Shown here one piece after another: positions 7,089 to 13,915 of a stretch of DNA of 13,915 nucleotides. The notes beneath the pieces are model-generated. The model did no database searches. It saw only the letters and a program-made list of their open reading frames with translations, and was not told the DNA's origin. This stretch comes from JAAYAN01 sp964437215. GTDB taxonomy: Bacteria > Bacteroidota > Ignavibacteria > Ignavibacteriales > Melioribacteraceae. The translations under genes and the position numbers were made by a program. The stretch spans positions 1 through 13,915 of the forward strand of contig CAYTFZ010000071.1 in NCBI GenBank assembly GCA_964437215.1, given 5' to 3'. Each line of letters starts with the position of its first letter. Positions within the stretch are counted from its first letter, which is position 1.

Positions 7089-8252
7089 CTATTGCTCCTG
7101 GTTTATATATTCTTTGAACCACGAAAAATCATTAAAATTACTTGATTTGTCTTTTATATAATCGATGTTTACGTCATTTAAATGAGATAAAAAATTAGCA
7201 ATAAAAACGGTTGATACTGGTGTTATTGCATAATCGTTAAACTGATATTTATGGTGATGCAAAACAGGATAAATTATTTGATCGCGCAATCCCCAGAGTC
7301 TGAAAAGATAAGCCCCCACTTCGCAATGCGTTGTTCCGTAAAGAATTTTTTCTGCCTCGTACGAATTAATTTTATCTTTTTCTTTCAACTCCATTACATT
7401 TCTATAATAATCCGGTAACTTAAGAAGCACAAGTCTGCCGATATCGTGCAACAGTCCTGCTGCATAAATATCATCTCCCGTTATTTTGTCTTTTATAATT
7501 CCTTTTGCTAATTCTTTACAATAATTTGCTACAACAAGACTATGATGCCAAATGCTATTAATATAATTCTGTAATTCAGGGCTGTTTTTCGAATTATCGA
7601 ACAATTTAATATAAAGTACTAGGGATTTAATCACATTTATCCCTAAATAATTTACTGCCTGAACAGGATTTGAAATTGCTACAGGAAGTCCGAAAAAAGC
7701 TGTGTTTACCATTTGCAGAATTTTTGTTGTCATCGACATATCCTGCGAAATAATATTTGCAATTTTTTGCACTGAAATATCTTCATTGTGTAAAGCTGCT
7801 TCCAATTGAAGATAAATGGTTGGAACAGAGGGCAGTTCACTTATCCCTGTAACAATTTTACGCAAATTCTCATTATTCAAATCGTTTCTTAATTCCAGAA
7901 CGCGGGATATAGTGGCAATAAGAACTTCCGACTGGCAGGGTTTAGCAAGGAATTGATGAGCAACCTGTGTTGAACGTAAAATCATTTCTTTATCGGAATG
8001 ACCTGAAAGTATTATTCTAACAACCTGAGGATATTTTCCCATAACAGTTTTTAATAGCTGGGCTCCGTCCATTCCGGGCATTCTCATATCTGTAACTATG
8101 CAGGCGATATCATTCGTTTCAAGTATTTCCAAAGCTTTAAAACCGTTTTCAGCATACAGACATTCCCATTCGTTCCTTTTACTGAAAAGCATTCTTTTTA
8201 ATCCGTTTATCAAATTAGGATCGTCATCAACAAATAGAATTTTAAGACTCAT
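7089..8252 (-). CDS. Response regulator: REC plus HDOD domain
   Basis: The 387-residue protein has an N-terminal receiver (about 3-125): acidic D9-D11, phosphoacceptor D55 in TDMRMPGMDG, S83 and K104 in AKPCQ. It is followed by an HDOD domain (about 135-340). HDOD landmarks are ELPSVPTIYLQL (139-150), MTTKILQMVNTAFFG (174-188), AVNYLG (199-204), GLLHDIGRLVLL (266-277, HD pair H269-D270 kept) and the YGTTHCEVGAYL segment (305-316). HDOD domains generally act as protein-interaction or regulatory modules rather than proven phosphohydrolases. Its ATG follows AGGA (8257-8260) by four bases. It lies 14 bp after the GAF-PAS kinase gene and one base before the next regulator, so all three are surely one transcript. 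The probable role is a phosphorylation-controlled HDOD switch; the target is unknown. Confidence 0.94.
   Translation of the reverse strand: MSLKILFVDDDPNLINGLKRMLFSKRNEWECLYAENGFKALEILETNDIACIVTDMRMPGMDGAQLLKTVMGKYPQVVRIILSGHSDKEMILRSTQVAHQFLAKPCQSEVLIATISRVLELRNDLNNENLRKIVTGISELPSVPTIYLQLEAALHNEDISVQKIANIISQDMSMTTKILQMVNTAFFGLPVAISNPVQAVNYLGINVIKSLVLYIKLFDNSKNSPELQNYINSIWHHSLVVANYCKELAKGIIKDKITGDDIYAAGLLHDIGRLVLLKLPDYYRNVMELKEKDKINSYEAEKILYGTTHCEVGAYLFRLWGLRDQIIYPVLHHHKYQFNDYAITPVSTVFIANFLSHLNDVNIDYIKDKSSNFNDFSWFKEYINQEQ
7095..7099 (-). promoter_or_regulatory. Shine-Dalgarno of the REC/degenerate HD-GYP gene
   Basis: AGGAG lies seven bases before the ATG at 7087 and inside the 3' end of the upstream REC-HDOD gene. 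Termination of the first reading frame would leave ribosomes next to this site. Confidence 0.75.
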
Positions 8253-8266
8253 ATTATCCTGCCAGA

Positions 8267-10009
8267 TTATGTTTCGTTTTTATCAATTTTTAGTTTTATT
8301 GTAAAAATTGTACCGACGCCCATTTCCGAATCAACGCTTATTTCACCATTATGTTTGTTTACAATAATATCGTGTGCAATAGACAAACCTTGTCCTGTCC
8401 CTTTTCCTACCTCTTTTGTTGTGAAAAAAGGATCGAATATTTTTTTAATATTTTCTTCCGAAATTCCACAGCCGTTATCTTTAATAGTAATTATGCAAGT
8501 GTTATCGTAATGCCCGGTTTTTATTGAAATCAATCCTTTTTCAATTAATCCGCTTTGTTTTTTTTCTTCAACTGCGTGCACCGAATTTACCAGCATGTTC
8601 AAAATTACTTGTCGGAGTTCATCAATTAAGCAATAAACAGGCGGCAGTTCAGGATCGAGGATGGTCTCAACATCTGCATGATATTTCCATGTATTTTTTG
8701 ATATTGTTACGGTTGATTCTATACATTTGTTTATATCGGAATAATTAAAATCGTTTCTGTTAGGATGCGAAAAATCTTTCATTGCAAGTACAATTTTACT
8801 TACTTGGTTTATACCGGATTGCGATTGCTCGATAGCTTGAAATATCTCATTATTCAGAAATTCTATTTCAAGTGTTTCTTTAGTTTTCTCAATTTCTGTT
8901 AATATTTCTTTATCAGTTAAATTGTTATTAATTGCATTTTCGAGAAACGAAATATATTTTACAAACGATTTGAAACCCTCCTTTATAAATTGTGTGTTAT
9001 CGCCTATGTACTGGAGGGGCGTATTAATCTCGTGTGCAATTCCTGCAGCTAAAAGCCCAATCGATTCCATCTTCTGTGACAGTGAAAGCTGGTTTTCTAT
9101 TCTTATTTTTTCGGTATCGTCGCTGATAACAAATACAAAACCTTTTATGTTTGCGTAAGTATCGCGTATTTCTGTTCCAATTATTGTAAGTATTTTAGTT
9201 TTCCCGTTTGGAAGATAATATGAGATTTTCTTTTCGGCACTGTCTTTGAATTTCCGGTAATCTTTAATATAAAAAGTAATATCGGCTTTATTGTTTGTTA
9301 AATCGGGAATGGGAATTATTTTAAAGATATATTTACCTGAGATATCAGATTCTTGTAATTCTAATATATCTTCGGCAGATCTGTTAAGAAGCGTAATATT
9401 CCCCGAAAGATCAGTTGTAATAACTCCTTCGGCAAGAGATTTTAATGTTACGCTTAATTCTTCTTTTTCATTCTGAAGATTTTTTTCTGCAATTTCATTT
9501 TTGCGCTTTGTCCTTAAGGAATCTATTCCGAAACTCAGAAATAAAAGCATATCGTTCAAGTTCTGAATTTCTTCTGTGCTGAAATCATCTTTTCCGAATG
9601 AATAAATGCAGCATACAAACTTCAGATTTTCGGAGTTCCGGACAGGCAGAAACAGTGATGTTAAAATGTGCGCTTTAAAACTCGGATCATTTTTTTTAAA
9701 AGATGAAATTTTTCGTACACTTCCGTTAAGTATTATTTCAGGGATTTCTTTTATATCATTTTCAATTATCAGTTTAGTTTCGGATTTGCTGCATCGGGAA
9801 TTTCCTATTGCTTTTATTTCCGGAACTTCAGAGCTGCAATATGCAATCCAGGAAAGAGCATATCCTCCAAGATCGGTAAGAATATTGCAAAATTCGTTTA
9901 AAAGACTCTGCTCATCCTCGGCAAGTAAAATTGCAAGGTTGCAGAAATTTTTCAATTCATTGGTGCGGTCTCTCTTTTCTTTAAAATTTGCTTGGCTTTC
10001 TTCAATCAT
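8267..10009 (-). CDS. Cytosolic GAF-PAS sensor histidine kinase
   Basis: The 580-residue kinase has no membrane segment. An N-terminal GAF-like domain (about 20-167, with AEDEQSLLNEFCNIL near its start) is followed by a short coiled linker (168-190). Next come a PAS domain (about 186-300, FVFVISDDTEKIR at its end), a DHp with H326 in AHEINTP, and a HATPase_c domain. Kinase motifs are the N-box ILNMLVN (469-475), G1 DNGCGI (511-516), F-box DPFFTTK (526-532) and G2 GKGTGQG (535-541). All are intact. Its catalytic half is clearly paralogous to the triple-PAS kinase of this operon, sharing INTPxQYxGDN after the His, the long DHp linker and FFTTKEVGKGTGQGLSIA. Three cysteines in the GAF region (58, 73, 133/134) could matter for sensing, but nothing proves it. 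It is the first gene of the signalling operon, so it sets the transcript start. There is no Shine-Dalgarno at ATG 10009. Confidence 0.92.
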   Translation of the reverse strand: MIEESQANFKEKRDRTNELKNFCNLAILLAEDEQSLLNEFCNILTDLGGYALSWIAYCSSEVPEIKAIGNSRCSKSETKLIIENDIKEIPEIILNGSVRKISSFKKNDPSFKAHILTSLFLPVRNSENLKFVCCIYSFGKDDFSTEEIQNLNDMLLFLSFGIDSLRTKRKNEIAEKNLQNEKEELSVTLKSLAEGVITTDLSGNITLLNRSAEDILELQESDISGKYIFKIIPIPDLTNNKADITFYIKDYRKFKDSAEKKISYYLPNGKTKILTIIGTEIRDTYANIKGFVFVISDDTEKIRIENQLSLSQKMESIGLLAAGIAHEINTPLQYIGDNTQFIKEGFKSFVKYISFLENAINNNLTDKEILTEIEKTKETLEIEFLNNEIFQAIEQSQSGINQVSKIVLAMKDFSHPNRNDFNYSDINKCIESTVTISKNTWKYHADVETILDPELPPVYCLIDELRQVILNMLVNSVHAVEEKKQSGLIEKGLISIKTGHYDNTCIITIKDNGCGISEENIKKIFDPFFTTKEVGKGTGQGLSIAHDIIVNKHNGEISVDSEMGVGTIFTIKLKIDKNET

Positions 10010-10263
10010 TGCAAAAGTTCATCAAATAAAGTTATTATTATGTGTATTATCGAGGGGTTTTGCTAAATATTAAAATTCAACGGCTGGTTTTGCGATATAG
10101 GCAGTTATTTACTTATAGCATTTTGTTTCCTTATATATTATTCATATTTTTCTTACAAAAAAAGACAGAAAAAAAATGTAAAATATAAAAGTAGAAAGTA
10201 GAATGCTGTTGCAGTTATTTAATTTTTAAATGTGTTAAAATTACTTACACTTTTTTTTCCAAG
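10010..10263. other. Intergenic region upstream of the signalling operon
   Basis: These 254 bp separate the GH26 stop from the first kinase gene. The region is very AT-rich, with several A/T runs. I see no conserved reading frame, RNA gene or GC-rich terminator hairpin after the GH26 gene. It holds the candidate promoter described separately and a leader of about 120 bp before the kinase ATG. Confidence 0.6.
10130..10158 (-). promoter_or_regulatory. Candidate sigma-70-type promoter of the signalling operon
   Basis: TTGTAA (10153-10158), a 17 bp spacer and TATAAG (10130-10135) are oriented toward the kinase gene and lie about 120 bp upstream of its ATG. Spacing is ideal and the -10 matches well, but the region is AT-rich and no start site is known. 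Confidence 0.35.
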
Positions 10264-11424
10264 CTATTTTTCCGAGAAATAATCAGACGTTAAAAGCTGT
10301 GAGTCAATTATATAAGGATTTTTCAGCTTATCCTGAAAAATTATATATGGATCTTCCTTTAATTTTAAAAAATCGGGTACGCTTTTATGCCCGGGATAAG
10401 GGGCGTAATGATGTTTTGGATTGTCGTTTCGCCAAAGCATTGCAAAAGCAATTTTAATACTGTCCTTTTTTATTGCCGGAAGGAATTTAGCTGTCCACCA
10501 TAAAGAATCGGGTATGCTTTCGACGCCGGTTTCGGTAAGCGCGGCAACTTTGTTTGTTTTTTGCGCATAATTCGAAATTATGGTTAATTTTTTCCGAATA
10601 CCCTCAATACCTTGCCCGTAATTCTGAAAATCTCCGTAATTGTCCATTCCTAAAAGATCAACAAAATCGTCTCCAGGATATCTTTCAAGAAATTCTGCTT
10701 CGGTTTGAAAAAATCTGTCGGGCGAAAAAGCATAAATAAAATTCCTTACATTTTTTTCATCGCGCAGATATTTCACAGTAAAATGCCACAATTCAATAAA
10801 TTCTTCGCGCGAACAAAAGGGTTTACCCCACCAGAACCAATTCCCGTCAAATTCGTGAAACGGTCGGAAAATCAATGGTATAGGCTCATTATCCGGTCCC
10901 GTCAGGCTGTTTGCAAAATCGGCAATTTTATTAAGCTCGGTTTTATAAATTTCGTGCCGGCTTCCTGATGGAAGAATGTGTTTCACTGCAACTGTTGTAT
11001 CGTAAAACAGTCCTCCTGTTACGGGATTATTATAATGCCAGCAAAAAACATTGATGCCGCCTCTTGCATAGGCTTCTTTTATCAAACTTGTATAAAATTC
11101 AATTTTTTCCGGTTCGGAATTAGTAATATCGGTAATGTCCCAGCCGTATACTCCGGGATGCGTTCCTGCTATGTCCTTTATATCCGAGCGGTCTTTATCG
11201 TGCTGCCAGCCGATTCCGTAGGCAGTTGCGTGATGTTGCCCAATAATTACCGATTTTTTTTGAATTTTTTTGAGATTATAAAAAAGGTTAACTGTTTCTT
11301 TTGTTGCTTCGCCATCAACAAGTTTAACATTGCTGTAAATTTGATATTCGTGGCGACTGAAAGTTGAACAGGATGAAACAATTATTGCGCACATAAAAAT
11401 CAGTCCTGCATATTTAGGCTTCAT
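10264..11424 (-). CDS. GH26 family lipoprotein glycoside hydrolase, probable endo-beta-1,4-mannanase
   Basis: Taking the ATG at 11424, this is a 386-residue retaining glycosidase. A lipoprotein signal (MKPKYAG, hydrophobic stretch, VSSC lipobox, Cys19) suggests it is anchored at the cell envelope. The (beta/alpha)8 GH26 fold shows the acid/base E191 in FRPFHEFDGNWFWWG and the nucleophile E298 in LTETG, 107 residues apart, close to the 108 of Cellvibrio Man26A. WHYNNP (129-134) and MLWRNDN (329-335) match substrate-site segments. GH26 is mainly mannanase, but some members cleave other beta-glucans or xylans, so specificity is inference. The frame extends five codons upstream to a TTG at 11439. 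I prefer the ATG because GGAA (11434-11437) sits nine bases before it and the lipoprotein signal is better proportioned. Divergent to it is a sialate-O-acetylesterase-type gene, consistent with joint action on acetylated mannan. Confidence 0.9.
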   Translation of the reverse strand: MKPKYAGLIFMCAIIVSSCSTFSRHEYQIYSNVKLVDGEATKETVNLFYNLKKIQKKSVIIGQHHATAYGIGWQHDKDRSDIKDIAGTHPGVYGWDITDITNSEPEKIEFYTSLIKEAYARGGINVFCWHYNNPVTGGLFYDTTVAVKHILPSGSRHEIYKTELNKIADFANSLTGPDNEPIPLIFRPFHEFDGNWFWWGKPFCSREEFIELWHFTVKYLRDEKNVRNFIYAFSPDRFFQTEAEFLERYPGDDFVDLLGMDNYGDFQNYGQGIEGIRKKLTIISNYAQKTNKVAALTETGVESIPDSLWWTAKFLPAIKKDSIKIAFAMLWRNDNPKHHYAPYPGHKSVPDFLKLKEDPYIIFQDKLKNPYIIDSQLLTSDYFSEK

Positions 11425-11592
11425 AAAAACTTTTTCCAATCAAAAAAATAAAGAATTAAAGTAAGGAATTTATAAAAATAAATCTAATTCTTTGTTAATT
11501 TTAGATGTTAAACATAATAAGAGTATCGAATATTTAATAATACATTAAAGTGCTTATAAAAATCTTTATTTAAGAAAATATCCGGAGTAACT
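11425..11592. promoter_or_regulatory. Divergent control region between GH26 and the esterase
   Basis: This AT-rich spacer contains two candidate promoters back to back. Plus strand: TTGTTA (11492-11497), 17 bp, TAATAA (11515-11520). Minus strand: TTAACA (11493-11498), 18 bp, TATAAA (11469-11474). Two dyads overlap them: ATCTAA/TTAGAT (11482-11487 and 11501-11506) and AAAGAATTA/TAATTCTTT (11450-11458 and 11485-11493). A shared regulator would be a natural reading. Base composition makes chance matches possible. Confidence 0.35.
11434..11437 (-). promoter_or_regulatory. Shine-Dalgarno deciding the GH26 start
   Basis: GGAA lies nine bases before the ATG at 11424. The same bases overlap the upstream TTG (11437-11439), which has no comparable site of its own, so the ATG is the likelier start. 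Confidence 0.5.
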
Positions 11593-13605
11593 ATGAAGAA
11601 AATGATTTTAGCATTATTGGCAGTGGTTTTTCAAACAATATCCGGTCAGAATAACGGGATAATTCTGCCGGAATTGTTTAGCGACAATATGATGCTGCAA
11701 AGAGAAACAGAAGCATCTGTATGGGGTAAAGGCAATCCGGGAGTGAAAATTGAAATTGAGGGGAGTTGGGGTGAAAAAGCCTTTTGCATAGCCGGTGAAA
11801 ACGGCAGATGGAGTACAAAAATTAAAACTCCCAAAGCCGGCGGTCCTTTTGAAATGGTAATTAAATCAGATGGATTTAATAAAAAGATTAAAAATATTCT
11901 AAGCGGCGAAGTGTGGCTTTGCAGCGGACAATCGAATATGGAAATGCCTCTTTCGGGATGGCCTCCGCGCGATACAATTTTGAATTCATCAAAAGAAATT
12001 TCAGAAGCCGCATATCCGCAGATACGTTTTTTTACAGTAACCAAAAAATTCTCGGTTATACCGGAATTCAGCTGCAGCGGAAGCTGGACAGAATGTTCGC
12101 CGAAAACTGCAGGTGATTTCAGCGCTGCAGCATTTTTTTTCGGCAAAAAACTTTATAAAGAACTTGGAATTCCGGTGGGTTTAATACACTCAAGCTGGGG
12201 CGGAACACAGATTGAAGCTTGGACAAGTCCCGATTATCTTGAAAAATTAGAAGAATACAAAGATGATATACCTAAAATAACCGGTGCTGCAGGTTATTTC
12301 AGCGAACTTGAAAAATGGCGCAGTAAATTTAAGGCGATTGATTTAAGCAAAAGAACAGGCGACACGAAGTGGGTTTCGCTGGATTTTGATGACAAAATTT
12401 GCAGTTCATCATTTTGCGACGATTCAAAATGGAGCGAGATGAATATTCCGTCCTTTATGGAAGAAAAATTGATTGATTATGACGGCGCAGTATGGTTTCG
12501 TAAGACAATTGAAATTCCTGAAAAATGGTTAGGGAAAAAATTGGAGCTGAGTTTAGGACCCATAGACGATATGGATGTAACCTATGTGAACGGGGTGAAA
12601 GTCGGGGGATTTGAAAAAGAAGGTTTTTGGCAGGCGGAAAGAAGATATGAAGTAGCTGAATATATAAACAGCGAAAAAAATATCAGTATTGCTGTCCGCG
12701 TTATTGATAATCAAAGCGGCGGCGGAATTTATGGAAAGCCGGAAGATGTTTTTATAAAATGCCTCGAATTAAACGAAAAAATTCCGTTAGCCGGAAAGTG
12801 GAAATATTTGCCGGTTGCCGAATATTCTGGAACCAACCTGTTTGTTTACGGTTCCGATCCGGCAGTTTTTGCTTCACGCCCGGTGTCGGTAATTTCCTTA
12901 AATCAGGATACGCCTTCTGTGCTTTACAATGCAATGATAAGTCCGTTAGTCCCTTTTACTTTTAAAGGTTCAATCTGGTATCAGGGCGAGGATAACGTTG
13001 GCAATCCTGAAGGTTATAAAAAGCTTTTTCCGCATATGATAAACTGCTGGCGGGAAAAATTTCAAAATCCGCTATTCCCGTTTTATTACGTTCAAATTGC
13101 TCCGTATAATTACGGCGATCTGGGTCATTCGCAGCTGCTCAGGGAAGCGCAATTGAAAACTCTCTTCCTGCAAAATACAGGAATGATTGTAATAATGGAT
13201 ATAGGAAACAATTATAACATCCATCCGGCAAATAAAAAGGATGTTGGTGAAAGGCTTGCATTATGGGCTCTTGCAAAAGACTACGGCAAAAATGTTGTTT
13301 TTTCGGGACCATTATATAAATCGTACATAGTAAAAGACGGAAAGATTATTTTATCATTCGATTATGCCGATGACGGACTTGTGCTAAAAAATATTGAGAA
13401 AGGAACCGGTTTTGAAATTGCCGGAGAGGATAAAATATTTAAAAAAGCTGATATAAAAACTGAAGGAAACAATCTGATAGTTAGCAGCTCTGAGGTAAAA
13501 AATCCTGTTGCCGTAAGATATGCCTGGGAAAATATGGTTTTTAACGTAACGCTTTTTAATAAAGCCGGTTTGCCTGCTCCGTCTTTCCGGACAGATGAAT
13601 GGTGA
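11593..13605 (+). CDS. Secreted sialate O-acetylesterase family (SASA) carbohydrate esterase
   Basis: The 670-residue protein has a signal peptide (MKKMILALLAVVFQTISG) and should act in the periplasm or outside. It has an N-terminal beta domain (about 24-105), then the SASA/SGNH-type esterase. The nucleophile is S114 in CSGQSNMEMPL, followed by GLIHSSWGGTQIEAW (196-210), WYQGEDN (462-468) and the catalytic-His segment NIHPANK (542-548, H544). Inserted between esterase blocks, at about 255-395, is a jelly-roll domain of the glycoside hydrolase 2 N-terminal type (WFRKTIEIP, VYVNG-like VTYVNGVKVGG). A beta tail ends the chain. Family members remove O-acetyl groups from sialic acids or from plant polysaccharides. 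Beside a GH26 enzyme, acetylated mannan is the more likely substrate, by inference. The position two before H544 is Asn where I recall many bacterial relatives having Asp. GGAG (11584-11587) lies five bases before the ATG, and the gene ends at a strong terminator. Confidence 0.92.
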   Translation: MKKMILALLAVVFQTISGQNNGIILPELFSDNMMLQRETEASVWGKGNPGVKIEIEGSWGEKAFCIAGENGRWSTKIKTPKAGGPFEMVIKSDGFNKKIKNILSGEVWLCSGQSNMEMPLSGWPPRDTILNSSKEISEAAYPQIRFFTVTKKFSVIPEFSCSGSWTECSPKTAGDFSAAAFFFGKKLYKELGIPVGLIHSSWGGTQIEAWTSPDYLEKLEEYKDDIPKITGAAGYFSELEKWRSKFKAIDLSKRTGDTKWVSLDFDDKICSSSFCDDSKWSEMNIPSFMEEKLIDYDGAVWFRKTIEIPEKWLGKKLELSLGPIDDMDVTYVNGVKVGGFEKEGFWQAERRYEVAEYINSEKNISIAVRVIDNQSGGGIYGKPEDVFIKCLELNEKIPLAGKWKYLPVAEYSGTNLFVYGSDPAVFASRPVSVISLNQDTPSVLYNAMISPLVPFTFKGSIWYQGEDNVGNPEGYKKLFPHMINCWREKFQNPLFPFYYVQIAPYNYGDLGHSQLLREAQLKTLFLQNTGMIVIMDIGNNYNIHPANKKDVGERLALWALAKDYGKNVVFSGPLYKSYIVKDGKIILSFDYADDGLVLKNIEKGTGFEIAGEDKIFKKADIKTEGNNLIVSSSEVKNPVAVRYAWENMVFNVTLFNKAGLPAPSFRTDEW

Positions 13606-13915
13606 AAGAGTTTTGTGTAAAACGGTAGAATTTAAACTGTTATAATTTTAAATAAAAACTTGGCATTTGTAACTAAATAAGTTTGCCCGGCGTAACTGCC
13701 GGGTTTTTTTTTATTCTTTAAATTATCAATTTACAGTTTGGTATAACAAATAAAAAATATTTGCAGTTCTTAGAATATGCAGCAATTGCATATTTATACG
13801 CTCACAATGCTATATATATGCATTTTATTAAAAATAATTTGGTGTTTTACAAATATATTTCTACATTAAGTCACACCATTTTTATAAACATATATTATAT
13901 AAATAAAACTACCGC
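13606..13915. other. Non-coding right flank
   Basis: These 310 bp after the esterase contain its 3' untranslated stretch, the terminator and about 200 bp of very AT-rich sequence. I see no coding frame of substance on either strand and no RNA gene. One dyad, AATATGC (13774-13780) and GCATATT (13788-13794), spaced by seven bases, stands out. It is followed by a TATATATAT tract (13811-13819) flanked by ATGC and GCAT. This could be the upstream control region of a gene beyond the window. Confidence 0.5.
13686..13712 (+). terminator. Intrinsic terminator after the esterase gene
   Basis: CCCGGC (13686-13691), a GTAACT loop and GCCGGG (13698-13703) form a six-pair GC-only stem followed at once by nine T. 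It lies 81 bp after the stop codon and is by far the most GC-rich hairpin in the window. Confidence 0.93.

Noticed and set aside
9606..10073. Plus-strand frame of 155 codons opposite the GAF-PAS kinase.
   Set aside because: It is antisense to a strongly supported GAF domain, has no SD or recognisable motif, and has a composition typical of a shadow frame.
11425..11439. TTG start for the GH26 gene, adding five residues.
   Set aside because: The ATG at 11424 has a better spaced GGAA upstream and gives a normal lipoprotein signal.
11646..12146. Minus-strand frame of 166 codons opposite the esterase gene.
   Set aside because: It lies entirely antisense to the conserved esterase blocks including GQSNM, and its protein shows no motif.
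13216..13224. Asn-Ile-His in the esterase where I recall many relatives having Asp-Ile-His, read as a lost catalytic acid.
   Set aside because: From memory the mammalian enzyme also lacks an Asp at that spot, so the change does not show inactivity. An alignment would settle it.

Overview
This AT-rich window looks like a bacterial chromosome segment from the Bacteroidota/Chlorobiota/Ignavibacteriota neighbourhood. An Ignavibacteria-like (for example Melioribacteraceae-type) genome is my best guess. The guess rests on the low GC by eye, a soluble PAS/GAF kinase set with HDOD and HD-type response regulators, a secreted GH26 plus sialate-O-acetylesterase-family pair, and a mix of good Shine-Dalgarno sites (unlike typical Bacteroidetes) with SD-less starts. 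It is an inference without any database search.

Layout. All genes but one are on the minus strand, so they read from right to left. From the right: a plus-strand sialate O-acetylesterase-family protein (11593-13605) ends at a clear intrinsic terminator and is divergent from a minus-strand GH26 lipoprotein glycosidase, probably a beta-mannanase (about 10264-11424). The 150-170 bp between them holds candidate divergent promoters and dyads. A 254 bp spacer with a candidate promoter follows. Next is a compact four-gene signalling operon (10009 down to 3909): GAF-PAS histidine kinase, REC-HDOD regulator, REC plus degenerate HD-GYP regulator, and triple-PAS histidine kinase. After a 145 bp gap come a secreted protein that resembles an M1 (gluzincin) peptidase stripped of its zinc site, a six-TM membrane protein translationally coupled to it (TTG start, TTGA overlap), peptide deformylase (zero spacing) and, past a repeat-bearing 114 bp spacer, methionyl-tRNA formyltransferase.

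How the parts may work together. Fmt and Def form the N-formylmethionine cycle: Fmt formylates initiator Met-tRNA and Def removes the formyl group from nascent proteins. The two upstream genes of that run are unrelated in obvious function but physically coupled. The signalling operon has two cytosolic kinases and two receiver proteins whose outputs are HD-superfamily domains. One output is HDOD and the other is an HD-GYP domain that has lost its metal ligands, so the outputs are more likely protein-binding than c-di-GMP-cleaving. The GH26/esterase pair could act together on acetylated mannan.

The most unusual items are the two apparent pseudo-enzymes (dead M1-like and dead HD-GYP), the long-linker DHp signature shared by the two kinases, and the divergent control region at 11425-11592. 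I see no CRISPR array, transposase, tRNA or rRNA gene.
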